Shown here one piece after another: positions 34,396 to 46,935 of a stretch of 64,000 bases of DNA (positions are counted from its first letter, which is position 1; each line of letters opens with the position of its first letter). The notes below the pieces were generated by a model, which saw only the letters and a list, made by a program, of their open reading frames with translations, had not been told where the DNA came from and searched no databases. The stretch is from Delphinapterus leucas. Lineage: Eukaryota > Chordata > Mammalia > Artiodactyla > Monodontidae. Where the stretch lies: positions 69,396,758-69,460,757 of the forward strand of contig NW_022098069.1 of the NCBI RefSeq assembly GCF_002288925.2. Direction: 5' to 3'. Position numbers and translations under genes: made by a program.

Positions 34396-34401
34396 ATTTT
34401 T

Positions 34402-34775
34402 GTCAGTTTTATTGAGATATAGTCGGCACATAACATATTGAAAGTTTAAGGTATAGAGTGTTATGATTTGATACACGGATGTATTGTGAAATGTTTACCA
34501 CAGTAAGGTTGGTTAACGCATCCTTCACCTCACATAATTACCGTGCCATTGTTGTTGTTATGGTGAGACCGTTGAAGCTCTATTTTTATAGAAACTTTCA
34601 AGTATACAATACAGTATTGTTAACTATAGTTATGATACTGTTCGTTAGCTCTCCAGAGCTTATTCATCTTATAAATGAAGGTTTATACCCTTTGACCAAC
34701 ATCTCCCCATTTACGCCACTGTAGATCCCCCGGCAATCACCATTCTAGTCTCTGTTTCTATGAGGTCAGTGTTTT
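34402..34775 (-). mobile_element. L1M 3' end, reverse strand
   Basis: TTTTATTGAGATATAGTCGGCACATAACATATTGAAAGTTTAAGG ... CTTTCAAGTATACAATACAGTATTGTTAACTATAG is the reverse of the medium-old L1 3' UTR ('...CTCAATAAAGCTGG'). A second copy of the same segment lies at 48672. Confidence 0.8.
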
Positions 34776-35241
34776 TAGATACAGGTAGGTCACTTTAGAT
34801 TTCGGAAGATTTCTTTCAAAAATGGCCAAAGTAAATAAAATTGGAATGTCTTATTTCTGATAATGCTGCATAAAAGGGGTATTATTTTATTCATTAAACC
34901 AACGTTGTTTTCTAGATATATCCAAATCAACAACATTCTAAAAGTTAGGAAGTTATATTTTCTAACTGTTGAATCCTGAAGGCCAGCAGATGCAGATGGT
35001 GAATAAATTAGAACTACTATATTAAAAGAATCAGTCATTTTGCTAAGTCAAGGTGGCCAGCAGCATAATTGGTTTAAATTAGTGAGGTTTTATTTTTGCC
35101 ATGCATTATATTCCTCTGGTATCTGAGTTATACCTTAATAATAACTTAGGTGTTTAAGATGTTAAACATACTTTGGTGGCACTAGGTAGTTAGATTTACA
35201 AAGTCATAGGGAGAGTGGAGTTTTCTTTTTGTTTCTTTTTT

Positions 35242-35380
35242 TTTCGGTACGCGGGCCTCTCACTGTTGTGGCCTCTCCCGTTGCGGAGCACAAGCTCCGG
35301 ACACGCAGGCTCAGCGGCCATGGCTCACCGGCCCAGCCGCTCTGGCGGACTCTCAACCACTGCGCCACCAGGGAAACCCT
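35242..35380 (-). mobile_element. CHR-type short SINE lacking its B box
   Basis: Reverse strand. The tail part (CGGTACGCGGGCCTCTCACTG to CCGGCCCAGCCGCTC) joins directly to the head part (GGCGGACTCTCAACCACTGCG) at about 35343. Compared with sister copies, roughly 55 bp is missing, including the internal B-box promoter and the 'GATCCCACATGCCG' segment. Flanking GTTTCTTTTTT repeats at 35231-35241 and 35381-35391 show it is otherwise complete. It should not be Pol III-competent. Confidence 0.9.
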
Positions 35381-35389
35381 GTTTCTTTT

Positions 35390-35580
35390 TTAAAAAAATT
35401 TATTTTATTGATGTATAGTTGATTTACAATGTTGTGTTAATTTCTGCTGTACAGCAAAGTGATTCAGCTATACGTATATACACGTTCTTTTTCATATTCT
35501 TTTCCATTGTGGCTTATCAAGGATATTGAATATAGTTCCCTGTGCTATACAGTAGGACCTTGTTTACCTTATTTTAGTCT
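35390..35580 (-). mobile_element. L1 3' end (cetartiodactyl type), reverse strand
   Basis: TTATTGATGTATAGTTGATTTACAATGTTGTGTTAATTTCTGCTGTACAGCAAAGTGATTCAGC ... TAGTTCCCTGTGCTATACAGTAGGACC is the reverse of the same 3' UTR seen in sense at 49860-50020. Severely 5'-truncated. Confidence 0.85.
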
Positions 35581-38490
35581 GATATTCACAAGTGGCAACT
35601 TTTGAGACCTTAAAGTTGATTTTCAATTTCATGGATTTCAAAAAAGTACTTACCGATCACACACTACAAGACAGGTGGCATGGGAGACAGAGGATAAGGA
35701 ATACAATGTTCCTTCTCTCAGATTTTGATGCTCTCAAATGGAGAAAAGCCCTCTCTGAATCCATAAGCTTTAAACTCTAATAATATTTGGGGAAGAAAAT
35801 GACAGTCATTATCAATAAGAGTGAACAAAGAATAATTTTAAAAGATTCAAAATCCTCAGCTTAATATAAATGAACGTGAACTATAAAGTATGTCACATTA
35901 ATTGTTAAAGGTATCAGAGAAGTAACGTTTATCTTGAAGAAAGTGTGTCAATTTTATTTGTTGGGGTTTTTTTTCTGATTATTTTGGATTTTAATGATTT
36001 TTCTAAATAGGAAGGAAGAAACCCTGTGTGTAATTACTAAATTCTCTTAATTTAAAAGTAGTTTATTAAGGAATCCATGTATAGTTAGGCGGAAGAAAAC
36101 GCAGATGAAAGTCATTACAGAAATGACGTGTGTATCACAACAATTTCTACCACACATTTACTTTTTAAATTTAGCTTTCATTTTTTTTTTTTTGAATCTT
36201 TAAAGTAGGTAATTCTAAGTGAATCTTTTGAAGGTCTTTAAAAAGAAAGCAGTTCTAAATCTCTTCACGGCTTAGGTTTTTAGTGTCCTGGGTTACTCGA
36301 ATCCATTAAATCAGCCAAGAGCAAAATAAAACCATTCAGAATGGAACAAACCGTGTCTGATAAAATAATAATTTCCTCAATTGAAAAAGAGCTTTGCTAC
36401 ATCAGATAGTAGGCGATATCCACTGCTCACTATACAATAGAGGAACCCACACATGTGCCATTCTGGGAGAGCTGCCAACACTGCAGTCATCACTGGTAGT
36501 GAGAAAAAGGCATGATTAAAAGATTTGCTTGTAGAGTTGCTCATCATTAGTAATTTGTATATCCGGTAAGCAGACAAAAACAAAAGCAACTCTCTCATTG
36601 GCATATTTGCGCTCCTCCATTCTCTCTGATCCCCTTAACCACAAAGGTGTGCTGGTCTGTTGGAGCTGGTTTTTCAGTCTTTGTAGGCGTTTTTGGATGC
36701 TTGATTTAAGCTTGCACACCCTGAGGTCTTCTACTCCTGACCATCTTGGCTAAAACAAACAAAAGCCTCCCTCCAGCCTCTATCACAATCTTCAGTTGTC
36801 TCCACCTAAAATGTATGACATGCTTTGTGTGTGATAAAGTGTTTTGCAGTCACAAGTGGAAAAGATGCCCACAATGAAAAGGCCAGGTCAACTGATAGCG
36901 GCAAACGTTGCCCTCCTAGAGGTGAGAAGGAGAGATGAATATTTTGTAAATGGAATCAGAGAAAACACCCACAAAAAGGAAAATGGCTTTATTAAACAAT
37001 AAGAATGAAGAAATTGTGGTGACTTTAGAATGACGAGAGTACAGGATGACTTTTTTTTAAGACATCTGAATGAAGATGAAAGAAAAAACCGACTTAGTGA
37101 AGAAAAGAGGGAAAAAGTTAAATGAACACAGGCTGAAGGAGGAATCCTTTACACACAGCTCTGAAGAGGAGGGAGCTAATGAGCCATTCATCGTTACATG
37201 TGAAATGCTGAGTGACGCACCAGGGCACTGCTGTTACTCACAAAAGAGAAATTATGGTACATCTTTCAGGCTAAGAAGGTCCTGCTGGAGCCCATGCCCT
37301 GTGCCAGGCTCCCTTGTGAGACGCTGTCGGCAAACCTATTTAGAATCATTTTTTGCTGTAGGAAATTGGCCCCATGGGACAAGGAATTCCTGCCCCTCCC
37401 AGGTACCCTGGAGATTTACAAGGAAGTGTTGCATGGCAGTGCAGCACCCTTGTGTTTCTATGTCCAGTCATGTTTTCTGACACAAAAGGTGATGGGGACA
37501 CTTCTGAGCCCACCTAAAATCTACATTCCTAGGGGGACCTCTAAGCGGGTTAGGTAAGTCTAATTCTGATGAAAGCAGATTCAGTAGCTCAGGTTTCTTC
37601 TTCGGCAAAATAATGCAACCATTCTGAGGAGGAGAAGTTATCTATGCTTAAACTTCTTCCTTTTTAACTTCAAGAAGCTCAAAGTCCTTTCCAGAACACC
37701 ATAGCTCATGGTCTGAAACCACGGTACCTCTATAATGCACATAAGTTAAAGATAAGTAACGTGGGTTTAGGATTGGACAAATATAGGCTCAAGGCCAGTC
37801 TCTGGAACTTGCAGGGGACAATCTTTATTTCCAATACTGCCGTTAGACCTGGGCACCCTGGCCTTACTGATCCTGACACACTGTCCCATCCCACCTTAGC
37901 GGACCCTGCTCTGTCCTTTCTCTGACCTCGTCTTCCCATGTGACTCAGAGTCTGTGGGTCCAAGGGGACATGGCCACTCTCCCAGTGCCTGTGCCTCTCC
38001 ACATTCTGGGTACCCTGGACCAAAACAGCAGGGCTTGCCTTTCTCAGATCTACCTTCAGAGGGTAGACAATGGTGTCCTAATGCTGCCATCAAGGCAAGG
38101 AGTAAGAAGAGGGGGTTGAAATAGATGGAATTGGGATGTGGGGGACTGTGGTGTCCGCACACATGTGAGATGCCTGTGGTGTGGGACAGAGGCTGGGTGT
38201 GGGAAAGACCCCTTCACTCGTACTCTGGACCACACCAGCAGATGTTAGAAGTGGGCTTCTCCATCTAATAAAGTTACTATGATGTTTAAAATGGGCTAAC
38301 GTATGTCAAGTGCTCAGCGTAGAGATTGGTAGACTGTGCACATTCAGTGTGTTTTTGTTCTGGGATGGTTTCTGTTGTAAATTAAACCTGACCTAGCCTC
38401 TTCTAAATTCCCATGAAAAACATGTATCCAGAGGCTCAGAATAAAATGAAACCTCTGTAGGAACTACTGAAAGATAAGATTGGTAGCCAT
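35581..38490. other. Repeat-poor unique sequence, no gene recognised
   Basis: Two unexplained open stretches lie here. At 36377-36719 the minus strand is open in two overlapping frames. At 37070-37557 the plus strand has open frames and ends near a good donor-like GTTAG/GTAAGT at 37550. Neither translation resembles a family I know. Both are too short and unsupported to call exons. Confidence 0.35.
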
Positions 38491-38499
38491 CCTATTGTC

Positions 38500-39010
38500 A
38501 GAATCTGGGGGGAATTTACAAACAATACAAAACCTGTGGAGCAGAATGAAGAATCAAAATGGGTGTTTTGGGTCATTGATAAAAAGTACAACCCACCCTA
38601 TGGAAAAAGAAGTCATAAACCTGAATAAACTGAATTACATAGATATCTGATAGGAATACAAATCAGTATATAAAGTAGAAAATACTAGAAATATATAGAG
38701 CAATGAATACAACTATAATTATAGTAGAAGGTAATACACATTTTTTCAGCTTCTAACAAATCAAGTAGGTAATATACAGACAGAAAATTTAATAGAAAAG
38801 TTGAATTTACAGCTAATTATTGTACTTAGTGAAATTCAAACAAAGAATATACTTCTTTTTAAATGTAGGTGAAATATTTTTAGAAACTGAGAATAAAGAA
38901 AATCTCAATAAATTGTTCTCAAGTAGAAAGCAAATGGGCCATATTGTCTGATCTTATGCCATAAAACTAAAAAGTAATAACAAAAGATTAAGCAAATTGA
39001 TTAATTGTCC
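38500..39010 (+). mobile_element. Old L1 (L1M) ORF2 fragment, endonuclease region
   Basis: GAAAATACTAGAAATATATAGAGCAATGAATACAAC, TTTTTCAGCTTCTAACAAATCAAGTAGG and ATGGGCCATATTGTCTGATC are diverged L1 ORF2 sequence in sense orientation. Frames are broken throughout. It probably belongs to the same element as the pieces up to 41.3 kb. Confidence 0.65.
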
Positions 39011-39539
39011 TGGAAGACACCTTGATTGTCACACACATCTCGAGTTGTAAAGTGTTTTACAATTAATGAAATGCTTTACCTTCTGGGTCAAAGAGAAAAT
39101 GGAAAATTTACCAAGGAAACAAAAACACTAACATGACCATGGTATATGGCCAAAGCTATACGGTGAGGTGTATTCATAATGTTAAAATGCTTTTTACAAG
39201 GAAGGAAGAAAATAAATGAACTAAGTACTTTATTCAGGAATAGTTTCTTTTTGCAGTGGAACCACCATTCCTTTTCCTGAGAGACTGTTATTAAATCTAG
39301 CCACAATGTCAGACTTCTCCCTCTTTGTGAGTTTCTTTAATCTTAGGAGCCCTACTGCCTCTCCTTGAAATCGGATTTGTTGTTTAACTTTCCCTCCTTC
39401 CAATTTTTTCACTCAGGCGTGTTTTATATGGTTAACCTCAATTATATAAACAATTTAAATATTTTAAAATGAGGCTCCTAGGCCCGGCATAAATCAGATG
39501 GTGTGGTTAGATACCATCATGAAGTAAGTATACCTGAGT

Positions 39540-40809
39540 TTCAGTCCGAACTCTATAGGAACCCTAAATGATAAAGAATGTCCATCCCAACCAAAAGGCA
39601 AGGTAAAATTTAACAATGGAAACCTGAAGGCAATATCAGGGAGAAGACAAGAATATAACTCATTATTTAGTAGTATTCTTCTGAACTAGAAATAGGAAGT
39701 ATAACTTACAGAAAAGGAGGAGAAAAAGTTACGCCAGGTAACAGACCAATAATGAATGATTTATGAGATAAATATCCCCACATCAATAGCTTTCCTATTT
39801 GGCAGCAAAAAACAAGGCAAAACAAACACATGACAACAACAACAAAAAACTAAGAAGATATAATGAAGGAAAAGATTTGACCGATAATAATAATAAATTT
39901 TTAAGAGAACATTAGGAACATGTAAAGATTTATTTTGCTTCCGGCTGGAAAGATTGAATATGATAAAGTTCATAGTTACTTCCAGCTTAACGTACAGATT
40001 TCATGCATTCCTAATCACAGGGCCAACACAGCTTCCTTTAGAAACCTGAACAAACTAAAGTTTATCTAGAAGACTAAATGTGAAAATGTCCATGACTTAC
40101 TGTTTTAAAGAGTGACTGATAACTATCTCTCCTAAGAGAAGTGACAAAAATTAAATAGCATGGGACCAACACAATAGACAGACAAGCCAATAGTAGAATA
40201 GGGAGGTCTGGAAAATTCCTCACATTTATAACTACAGTTCATGATTTAAAAATAAAGTCTTTGATAAAGGACAAGTTGGGTGGGAGATCAGACCAAGAAT
40301 TTGGAGAAAAAATAAAGTCAGAGTTTCACTCTTTTACTATTAATTATAATAAATATTAGATGAATTAAAACTATAAAAATTCTAGAAGAAAACATGTATT
40401 TAACTAATGATGAGATGAGGATGGATTTTCTAAGCATAAAGCAACGTAATCAATGCAGTGGAATAAATTATAAAAGAAAACTTGTTCAAAAGTATAAGTA
40501 AAATGATGAAAATAATATTTGCAAAAAAATTTACCATCACAGGTAGTTAAAAACACTTTTAAAAGGGCTATTATAAATCAAAAAGAAAACCATGACTACC
40601 AACAAAATTTTCAACTTCGCTAGTAATCAAAGAAATAGAGATTAAAACAATGACGTGTTTAAAATATTTGTGTATATAGTATCTATATGTTTTATATGTC
40701 TAAATATATTAAAATACCTAATATTTGCTATTAGCAAGATAAATACATTGCTTGTGGCAGTATACATAGATAATCCTTTTGGAAAGCAAATGTGCTTTAA
40801 GTAGCAATA
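39540..40809 (+). mobile_element. Old L1 (L1M) ORF2, later part
   Basis: ACACAATAGACAGACAAGCCAATAGTAGAATAGGGAGG, AAAACTATAAAAATTCTAGAAGAAAACATG and CTTCGCTAGTAATCAAAGAAATAGAG follow the order of the C-terminal half of L1 ORF2. The first 400 bp are less certain. It is interrupted by the SINE at 40826. Confidence 0.6.
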
Positions 40810-40825
40810 TACTACAAATGTTTAT

Positions 40826-41039
40826 TTTTGTTTGTTTGTTTGTTTTTTGCGGTACGTGGGCCTCTCACTGTTGTGGCCTCTCCCGTTGCGGAGCACAGGC
40901 TCTGGACGCGCAGGCTCAGCGGCCATGGCTCACGGGCCCAGCCGCTCCGTGGCACGTGGGATCCTCCCGGACCGGGACACGAGCCATGTTCCCTGCATCG
41001 GCAGGCGGACTCCCAACCACTGCGCCACCAGGGAAGCCC
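40826..41039 (-). mobile_element. CHR-type SINE, short cetacean form
   Basis: Complete reverse-strand copy with (TTTG)n next to the T-rich end. Perfect 16-bp target-site duplication TACTACAAATGTTTAT at 40810-40825 and 41040-41055. It cuts the old L1 in two. Confidence 0.96.
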
Positions 41040-41055
41040 TACTACAAATGTTTAT

Positions 41056-41300
41056 ATATTTTAACTCCCCTAAAAATTGATCCTGAGGAAGTAACTAGAG
41101 AGGGACTGGAAAGTGCGTGGGATTATATAAATGGTATAATCTTCTTTTAATGGAAATACTTTATTTATGCATGTACACATATACTTAATAAAACACCTGA
41201 AACAGTAATTATTTACAGATGTTAAGACTTTAAGTTTTGTATTTTTCAAAATTTCCATAATCAGCATGTTTTACTTTCGTAATTGGACAAAAAATTGAAC
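41056..41300 (+). mobile_element. Old L1 3' UTR, continuation beyond the SINE
   Basis: GATCCTGAGGAAGTAACTAGAGAGG ... TTTTCAAAATTTCCATAATCAGCATGTTTTACTTTCGTAAT resembles the L1M4/HAL1-type 3' end ('CTACAATGAACATGTATTACTTTTGTAAT'). Confidence 0.55.
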
Positions 41301-41329
41301 ATTATATTTAGAAGTTAAAAAATATTCTC

Positions 41330-41638
41330 AGGCTTCCCTGGTGGCACAGGGGTTAAGAATCCGCCTGCCAATGCAGGAGACACAGGTTCGAGCTCTGGTC
41401 TGGGAAGATCCCACATGCTGTGGCGCGACTAAGCCCGTGCGCCACAACTACTGAAGCCCACGCGCCTAGAGCCCGTGCTCCGCAACAAGAGAAGCCACCG
41501 CAATGAGAAGCCCGTGCACCGCAACGAAGCGTAGCCCCCGCTCACTGCAACTAGAGAAAGCCCGTCTGCAGCAATGAAGACCCAATGCAGCCAAAAATAA
41601 GTAAGTAAAATAAATAAATTTATAAAAAAAAATATATG
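41330..41638 (+). mobile_element. CHR-2-like SINE, long form
   Basis: Sense strand, with a head, B-box GGTTCGAGCTC, repeated units and tail CAGCCAAAAATAAGTAAGTAAAATAAATAAA. One pair of the internal units is missing relative to the copy at 23133. Short probable target-site duplication TATTCTC at 41323-41329 and 41639-41645. Confidence 0.93.
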
Positions 41639-41649
41639 TATTCTCGTCC

Positions 41650-43590
41650 CTTTCCATGTAATCTAAGAGTTGTGAATAAGTGATCTGACCCCTTTTTTTC
41701 TGGTCTCCCTGTGTCTCCCGAGACACATTTTACATTTTCTCATAAAGTCCTATAGCTCTTTAGTAAAGAAAAATAAATGATATCCTTGTAATTATGAATT
41801 TTTGCCTTAACTTCTTTATGTAATGTGGTCATCAAGAGTCCCAAGTCACATTTCAGTTTAATATTGCATCTTCTGCTAAACTCTTAATTGGTTCCAGTGG
41901 TAATAGCCATATAAGTACTTCGGTGAGATTATTTTGCCACACGTCGGAAGGTAAAATTAGATATTGCTGTTAGAATATTTTTAAAGGTAATTTACACAAA
42001 TTCTTTCTCTTGACTGGTAAATCACAGTAATTTCAGCAAAGAAGAAGCTTTCCAAAATTCAGCTTAAGCTAAAGTCCATTTCTCACTTTCTTCACAGTCT
42101 CCATTACAGTTAATATCCACACATTCTGAATACCATATGTGATTTAAAAAAAATCTTGCCATTGTGACCTTAAAGCTGATCTTTAATAAATAATATTTTC
42201 CTCAATGACAGGTTCTTGGATTTCATTAAGAGTAAAGGAGCAATTTAGATTAATACACTCAACTTGTGAGACGAGAATGTAGTCAGGCATGTACCAGGCT
42301 AAAATCAGCCAGACTTCGTGGGAGCTGTGTCAGTTTTTATGGAAGGTCTTGCAGGTTGAGATATGGAGTCCTTAGGAGCTAACTTAGGTATTTACGAGAG
42401 TCCTTGAATTTATTTTTATAATTTCAAATAACTTAATGGAATCATACCTCTTCCCATGGAAGGATTACTTTTTTCTTTTTTCTGCTTTTGCTTTTGGTTG
42501 AAACTCAGTTATTTAGCCCAGGTAATCTTGTACCAGTTAGATACTGTGGCAGCTCTACATAACTTTGACTAATAAAAGACTGCACAGGACATCATTTGAG
42601 TTTGACAGACAATTTCAAAACCTGTGGTCACTGGACGGGAGTGGAGTTTGGCCCTGCTCCCCCGTGTCCCACCATACAGGTCAGGAAAGTTCTTCATTTA
42701 AAGGGTTTTAGTTTCTCTGTGGTAGAACTGACTTACATGTTTTCCATAAACAAACGTTCAAGAACCTTAACAAACAATTTGTGTATATGTGAACCTCCTT
42801 TAATATATATCTAATATGTTAATATCTGAGTATACACAGCAGGTACATTTTTCTTGGACTGGCTTTGGGTGACAGTATTCATGAAGGCTCTAGAATTTAC
42901 CTGTTCCTCCAAGAATTCTTTGTATTGGGAATAAATCTATGTTGGTCTGGCTTACTTTTGGGGACATCGTTAATGGTCACATATGTCTCAATCTCAGTTG
43001 TACCAATGAAGATGTACGTTTTTGAAGCTGGAAGGTACATGAGTCCTTCAGAGTAATGCTATGAGTTCAATGGACAATCTGCTTTTTGGTGAATGATTTG
43101 GAAATCTTCAATATGTATTGGTGGATCCTGAAGCAGCTTGAGACAGATTTCGTCCTCTAGGTGTCTCCAAATTTTACTTTGGTCTTAGATGCTCCAGTCA
43201 GCTACTTTTGAATATACAAATGGAAAATAGACAGAAAAAAGTTATTAATCTATCATCAACTATACAGAAGACAGATGAGACAACTGCAGGTAGAAATGGG
43301 GCTGATATGATTAGGGACTAAATTTTTAAAAACAAATGAGTTTGAATACAACATAATCAAAGTTTCTAAATCATTATGTCATTTTCCCCATCAACTCCAT
43401 TCTTATTTTTCTTCCCATGATAAAGAGCAAACCTTAGAAATAAATAAGTAAAAGAGAAAAGAAAACATTTTCAAGTGAGCTTTTTGATTCATATTTGCTG
43501 TTGTTGTCGAGCCTTGTTTCCAATAGTTGCTTTTTTGAGCTTTTAGGGAAATAATTAATTGAAATCCATCATTTTTCTCTTGGACCTATC
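41650..43590. other. Long unique stretch, no repeat or gene recognised
   Basis: About 1.9 kb without a repeat I recognise. Open frames at 42596-42814 and 42865-43056 are short and match nothing I know. Confidence 0.45.
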
Positions 43591-43595
43591 TAAAA

Positions 43596-43632
43596 TTGTG
43601 TGTGTGTGTATGTGTGTCTGTGTATGTGTGAA
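43596..43632. repeat. (TG)n microsatellite, imperfect
   Basis: TGTGTGTGTGTATGTGTGTCTGTGTATGTGTG. Confidence 0.85.
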
Positions 43633-43639
43633 AAATGTT

Positions 43640-44745
43640 CCTAGGATCAGCTCTATTTGCATTGGTATTTCCAGTGGAAATGTCAAGTGTGACCTTTTTC
43701 TTGTTTGGGTGTCTAATCCTATTTTAAAGCCCTGTCACGCCCCTGCTGAGGGTCAGTGCCCTTGTGAATAGAACTTCTGCACCTGCTCCCCCTTTCTTCT
43801 CCTCTTCTTCCCCTCTGCGTGGAACTGGAGGATGTTCCGGATGGCGAACAAAACAATACTATGCTTCAATGACTGCAGTGACAGAAAATAACTCCAGACT
43901 TGGGAATTTGGTAGAGTAAGTTTTGAAACCATGAGAAAATAAACACAAAAATCAGCAAAGCTGAAAAGAGGAAAAGAAAAAAGCGTGCAGGAGCATTGCA
44001 TTGCATTGCTACAGATATCAGGGCTAACCTTCCCTTGAACTTTTCAATTGATAAAATAGGGGCTCTGATAAGGGATCAGCTATTGCAAATACAGGATGCT
44101 AAAATCAGTGTCATTGACATTTCACCTGTAGGGAAAACAATTATTAACATGAAAGAACTGTGGGAAATATAACCAAGGAAGCCCAAATTACCATAGCGAC
44201 TGGATTTGGTTTGCCTATTTACCAAAGTAGAATTTCAAACAATTATGCTCTGGGGAGCTGAATTAAGCACTAAATGAATATAGGTGATTTGAATAGTAAA
44301 AGGTTTGTACATTCAGGCTTATTATCATTCAAAGATAATGTTCTATAAAAATCAGTTCTTTTCACCAGTGCTTGAGTTGAATTATAATTTCCTATCACAG
44401 GAAGCAGTAGGGAATAAACAAAGAATTGCTTATTGGATCCTAACCAAATTTAAATATGTAATTTTCCATTATACTGCATTTGTTTTAAAGTTAACCAGGA
44501 GGGAAAAATTCACACTGAAACACCGCTAAAACTATAAAGTTCAATATCAACAGTTTTCCTTGACAACACATTGACCACAAAATCCCCAAGTGAACCATAT
44601 TGATGTTCTCACTATTTTTTCCTAAAATCCTGCTAATTGTCATGTTTTTCTTATGAAATAAAGCCTTCATGGTGTTCTCTAAGCTTGTAATACAAATGCA
44701 TTTTATCTTTCATTTTGTACTATGCTCCCGAATCCAGTTCGGGAG
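43640..44745. other. Unrecognised non-coding sequence
   Basis: No gene or repeat recognised. Confidence 0.45.
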
Positions 44746-44749
44746 GCAG

Positions 44750-44935
44750 CTCTTCAGTAAATGTATCTCTACTCTTCTCTCATCACCTTACATCTTGACC
44801 CTGGGATCGGTTACTAGCTGGTTTCCTCACCTGCAGCCACCCATCTCCACCCAATCCATCCTGCAAGCCACCACAAGAGTAATCTTCCTAAAGGATAACA
44901 TGACACTCTTCCTCAAAGACCTCCAAACCCAAGAG
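44750..44935 (+). mobile_element. L2 LINE fragment, sense strand
   Basis: In one frame the translation runs LQPPISTQSILQATTRVIFL (about 44832-44891). This matches the L2/CR1 ORF2 region after the catalytic domain ('LQSILHTAARVIFL'-like). DNA landmarks are CTTCTCTCATCACCTTAC, CAATCCATCCTGCAAGCCACC and GTAATCTTCCTAAAGG. Confidence 0.7.
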
Positions 44936-44999
44936 ATAAATATAAAAATGTAACTGACTTCACAAGGAGCCACCAAGCTAGTGAAGAGGTGAGTGGGAG

Positions 45000-46620
45000 A
45001 GATAAAGAGTGCTAGGATTCAGGATGCTTCAGAGATCACTGGAAGTGGGAGTGATCTTAGAATCGGGGGGAGGTGGGCTTGAAACAAGCCTTGAAGAAAT
45101 GGGGAGTATTTGGCTAGAAGTGAAGTGGCGAGGGAACACGTGTTGTCTTCTAGGGAACGGTGACCAAAGGTACAAAAGTGTTTTGGAGCTTGGCTAACGG
45201 AGCAGTCTGACCCGAAAGAAGAGTTGTGGCAGGTGAATCTAAAAAGTGTGTTAGGCCCTGATGATCAGCTTATAGATATGTGTATGTTTGGGGAAGCCGT
45301 GGAAGAAGTTTGGGCAGGGTGATGATATTATCACGTGGAAAGACTCATTTACAGGAAACGTACGGGACAGATCGGGTGGGGATGGAATATCTGAGGCAGA
45401 GAAACTGGTTAGGAGACAGTTGCTGTGTTCTAGGTGTGTGTAAAGGCCTTGATGAGGTGAAGACAGTGAGAAGAGGAAAGTGGAGACAGATGTGAGAGAC
45501 AATGGCAAGGGAGTACTTACAGGATTTGGAAATTTGTCTAAGCTCGGAAAGGCTAAGGTGTTATAAGGGAACAGATTGAAAAATCACACTGAGATTTCAA
45601 GTTTGATGAGTAGGAGACATGGAGGAGCCAGGAGAAGAACCTGGGGGTTTGTGTATAAGTAATGAACTTTTTTAGATGCAATGTTTGAAATGACTGCAGT
45701 TCATTGCATTGGTAATGTCACATAGGGGGCTTGGGTTGCAAGACCTGGGTTCCAGCGTGAGCCCTAGCTAGAAATGGAAATTTGGGAACGATATTGAGCG
45801 CTAGCTGAAGGCCTGGAAATAAATAAGATCACCCAACAAGGACTAGATTTGGGAAACTACTCATTTTCTGAGATGGGAAAGAAAACGAGAAAGTAAGGAA
45901 GGAGATTAGAAGTAGATGGCAACAGGGTAAGCATTGTTCTATTAAAGAAAAAAAGAAAAAAAAAAGGAGATAGTGGCAGAAAGGAGGATGGAGCAAACAA
46001 AGACAAAAAAAATCCTCAGAGAGGTTCACGGCAGAGAAAAGGACTGCATCTGTAAACTGGAAGACCATAGTGGGCTTTTGAAAGTATAGGGTTAGAAGCC
46101 ACATTATGAATGCCTTAGGAGAGAAAGCAGAGGCAGCAATCATGAAAACTTACGAACTTTGGTTACGAACAGGACACCCAGCTCACGTGGAGGACATTGG
46201 GGGAGGCATGCATGTGGCTGTTTGAAGTCAGAGTATCAAAAGCCAGGAGAAGTAAAGGACTGGAGGTATCAGAGAAAGCAGCTTGGGGTTGAGAAAGCAA
46301 GTTGAGTGACTATTTTCTGCATATGAGTAATGGAATGAATGAATGTGATGTGTAACTGGGTATATGTGAGGGTTGAGGTGACTTCCGAAGTTTGTCCCTG
46401 CAGGGACGTGTGTGTGTGTGTGTTTGTGTGTGTGTGTGCACACGTGCGTGTGTGTAGGGGACAGGGATGCAGGTAGGGATGGGTGTCACCGCTGAATAAA
46501 TCAGAGCGGAATGTTCAGTGGTGGGTCGAGCAGGTTGTCTAAGGTGTTCATTTGTGCCCACAGGTGCTGGTTCCCAGGGCCTTGTGACACTGGTGAATCT
46601 GCTGTGTTCTTAAACTGTAA
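45000..46620 (-). mobile_element. L2 LINE remnant, reverse strand
   Basis: Purine-rich reverse L2 text. The segment GCTAGAAATGGAAATTTGGG ... AAATAAATAAGATCACCCAACAAGGA corresponds to the reverse of the L2 region around the YADD catalytic motif ('GGAGATATAAATTTGGGAGTCATCAGC ... GATGAGATCACCTAGGGA'). The critical catalytic codons are not readable. It lies head-to-head with the sense L2 piece just upstream. A (GT)n tract sits inside it. Confidence 0.6.
46405..46457. repeat. (GT)n microsatellite with CACACGTGCG interruption
   Basis: GTGTGTGTGTGTGTGTTTGTGTGTGTGTGTGTG followed by CACACGTGCGTGTGTGTAG. The CACACGTGCG element is alternating purine-pyrimidine and so potentially Z-DNA forming. Confidence 0.9.
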
Positions 46621-46730
46621 ACAGAATCCAGGTGAGTGGACCCTAGAAGGCAAAAGTTTCATTTTTAGGTGGTTTTATCTTCTGGTGTGATGAGATGGAA
46701 GGACGGAAAATCAAATTGCTTTGCTAGCTG

Positions 46731-46757
46731 GTTTTGTTTTGTTTGTTTTGTTTTGTT
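46731..46757. repeat. (TTTTG)n short tandem repeat
   Basis: GGTTTTGTTTTGTTTGTTTTG units. Confidence 0.85.
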
Positions 46758-46779
46758 GCTGTTGTTCTCTTAAGTTCCT

Positions 46780-46935
46780 GGCCCTCCTTATGCGGACCTC
46801 ATTGTGTTGTGACTGTGTTTGCTTGTCCCTCTCCCCGCCCCCAGCTCTTGAAGGCAGCACCCCTCTGAATCACTAGTACCGTGAATGTTCCTGGCACAAA
46901 ATAAGCAGAGGATAATGCCTGCTAAATAAATTAGG
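46780..46935 (+). mobile_element. L2 3'-end fragment
   Basis: CCCCAGCTCTTGAAGGCAGCACCC ... AATGTTCCTGGCACAAAATAAGCAGAGGATAATGCCTGCTAAATAAAT matches the L2 sense 3' end. Confidence 0.65.

Noticed and set aside
36377..36719. Open minus-strand stretch suggesting a pseudogene
   Set aside because: Translation in each frame gave no family that I recognise, and I see no poly-A tail or target-site duplication that would mark a processed pseudogene.
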